This document shows positions 14,779 through 15,447 of a DNA stretch of 15,447 bases, in pieces. The DNA comes from Planctomycetaceae bacterium (GTDB lineage Bacteria > Planctomycetota > Planctomycetia > Pirellulales > Thermoguttaceae), in NCBI GenBank assembly GCA_031278315.1, contig JAITKS010000169.1, positions 1-15,447 on the forward strand, given 5' to 3'. Numbering within the stretch: position 1 is the stretch's first letter; every line of letters starts with the position of its first letter. The position numbers were made by a program, and so were the translations under genes. The notes beneath the pieces were generated by a model, which worked only from the letters and a program-made list of their open reading frames with translations, had not been told where the DNA came from and did no database searches.

Positions 14779-14806
14779 GCAGAGACACAATGCCTTGTGT
14801 CTTTAT
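14779..14806. repeat. GTAGAGACA palindrome unit, copy 3 (short)
   Basis: AGACACAA (14783-14790), loop TGCC, TTGTGTCT (14795-14802) form a perfect 8-bp stem. It lacks the CGTTACAATAAATAAAA leader seen at 4411 and 12328, so only the palindrome is shared. Confidence 0.6.
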
Positions 14807-14833
14807 GTTACGGAATAAGCGTAAACGTAATAT

Positions 14834-14849
14834 TTCGCTGAAATATTAC
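14834..14849 (+). repeat. Diverged CTGATATATTAC terminal motif
   Basis: TTCGCTGAAATATTAC, two changes from TTCCGCTGATATATTAC. It stands alone, 28 bases beyond the short palindrome unit, on the upstream side of fusA. Confidence 0.4.
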
Positions 14850-14923
14850 TATATATAACGTACATTTATAATGTAGATTTCGGCAACATAAGCGAAGTGT
14901 TAAATGTAATTAAGTCGATTAAG

Positions 14924-14950
14924 CGAATCAATTCAAGTGAGTGTAGTTTA
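14924..14950 (+). repeat. GAGAGCAGTTT repeat, relative
   Basis: CGAATCAATTCAAGTGAGTG followed by TAGTTTA. Aligns with 5917-5944 (CGAATCGAAAATTTAAGTAA, GAGCAGTTTA) with gaps. Diverged. Confidence 0.4.
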
Positions 14951-15020
14951 TACGTATTGTACTATGAATTTCGGTGATATAAGGGTTATTTATTGAGCAG
15001 CATTAAAAGCATTACAAAGC

Positions 15021-15055
15021 ATCAAAAAACCTGTTTTCCGATTTAGGTAAACAGG
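15021..15055 (-). terminator. Rho-independent terminator-like hairpin on the - strand
   Basis: Read on the - strand: CCTGTTT (15055-15049), a 12-base loop, AAACAGG (15036-15030), then TTTTTT (15029-15024). A 7-bp stem directly followed by six T residues is the classic intrinsic terminator layout. It would stop transcripts coming from the right. No - strand gene is visible between here and the window edge, so it may end a long 3' leader or a small RNA. Part of the stem overlaps the start of the 15043-15095 repeat. Confidence 0.45.
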
Positions 15056-15095
15056 CGGCTCGAAACCGAAATTTAAAGTGAGAGCAGTTTGAAAT
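15043..15095 (+). repeat. GAGAGCAGTTT repeat, copy 2
   Basis: TTAGGTAAACAGGCGGCTCG, AAACCGAAATTTAAAGTG, AGAGCAGTTTGAAA. Best partner of 5895-5947, in the same orientation on the + strand. Confidence 0.6.
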
Positions 15096-15226
15096 ACCGA
15101 CAGCGTAACGATTCAGAAAACATGACTAATAACTGATACAAAAAACAAGTCAAGATTGTACTCAAATTTATTTATTGTACAAGCAGGGGGGTAATTATTT
15201 ACTTGATTGCCGGCTTTATTTATTTT

Positions 15227-15447
15227 GTGAATATATCAGAATTTCAACAGAATAATTTATTTTTTTCGGTAACGCGGCCGTCTCGACCGCATATTTATGC
15301 GTTTTTTGTACAAAAAAATTGCAGGCGAGACGCCTGCGTTCCTCCTAATATTAGTTTTTAGTAATTCACTTAAATTTAAAATCTAAAATTACAAAATCTG
15401 ATTTCTCTGTGTTCTCTGTGTCCTCTGTGGTTAATAAAAAAAATATT
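15227..15447 (-). repeat. Composite dispersed repeat, copy 3 (inverted, reaches the window edge)
   Basis: Reverse complement of the element at 3887-4096 in the same module order, from ATTAACCACAGAGGACACAG to CTGATATATTCAC. Hairpins: GCAGGCG-AGA-CGCCTGC (15321-15337) perfect; GCGGCCG-TCT-CGACCGC (15274-15290) with one C/A mismatch on the + strand, which becomes a G-U wobble on the - strand. The terminal motif has an insertion similar to copy 1. The copy may continue beyond the window. Confidence 0.85.

Larger units (their letters stand above)
14676..15447. other. 772-bp gene-free region upstream of fusA
   Basis: In order: a low-complexity TTATTTGTTATTT tract (14699-14755), a perfect AGACACAA palindrome (14779-14806), a diverged terminal motif (14834-14849), two copies of ATTTCGG...ATAAG (about 14876-14891 and 14965-14982), two GAGAGCAGTTT relatives (14924-14950, 15043-15095), a terminator-like hairpin (15021-15055) and an inverted composite repeat (15227-15447). 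No open frame worth calling. Confidence 0.55.

Noticed and set aside
14856..15000. tRNA gene or riboswitch upstream of fusA
   Set aside because: No cloverleaf-like pairing, no GTTCGA-type T loop with matching arms, and no recognised riboswitch core.

Overview
This is an AT-rich bacterial window with eight genes. Five lie on the + strand: a 3' gene fragment, pyrB, an orphan type III-like DNA methyltransferase, dnaJ and grpE. Three lie on the - strand: a 963-residue membrane-anchored protein of unknown function, ppk and fusA. The two blocks converge at about 6744-6969. About 22% of the window is non-coding, which is high for a bacterium, and that space is filled with short dispersed repeats.

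Organism (inference): the elongation factor G belongs to the mitochondrial-EFG1-like group (P-loop AHIDSGKTT, DTPGHVDFTVEVER, SVGGVQAQS). This group is known from Planctomycetota, Spirochaetota and some deltaproteobacteria as spdEFG1. Shine-Dalgarno sequences are nearly absent, intergenic regions are long, and dnaJ and grpE are neighbours. Together these suggest a low-GC planctomycete-like bacterium, but I hold the phylum only at moderate confidence.

Layout: 3-290 is the C-terminus of an unknown protein. 595-1569 is pyrB (pyrimidine synthesis). 1570-1916 is a nest of inverted repeats. 1917-3821 is a beta-class adenine methyltransferase with no restriction partner in view. 3822-4593 is a long repeat-rich gap. 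4594-5817 dnaJ and 6156-6743 grpE encode two co-chaperones of DnaK. 6744-6969 is a convergent junction built from a perfect 24-bp inverted repeat of GGTTAGT units, which supply the stop codons of both flanking genes. 6970-9861 encodes the unknown membrane protein, 10138-12234 ppk (polyphosphate synthesis) and 12567-14675 fusA (translation). 14676-15447 is again gene-free and repeat-rich.

The most unusual content is between the genes. At least five interspersed repeat families recur: (1) a composite element of about 210 bp with two small GC-rich hairpins; (2) a terminal motif close to CCGCTGATATATTAC, seen about ten times; (3) GGTTAGT arrays joined to a TTCGCATGCGGA module; (4) a unit ending in GAGAGCAGTTTGAAA; (5) GTAGAGACA palindromes preceded by a CGTTACAATAAATAAAA leader. 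They combine in different orders, suggesting mobile non-autonomous or REP-like modules. No CRISPR array, tRNA, rRNA, integrase or transposase gene was found.
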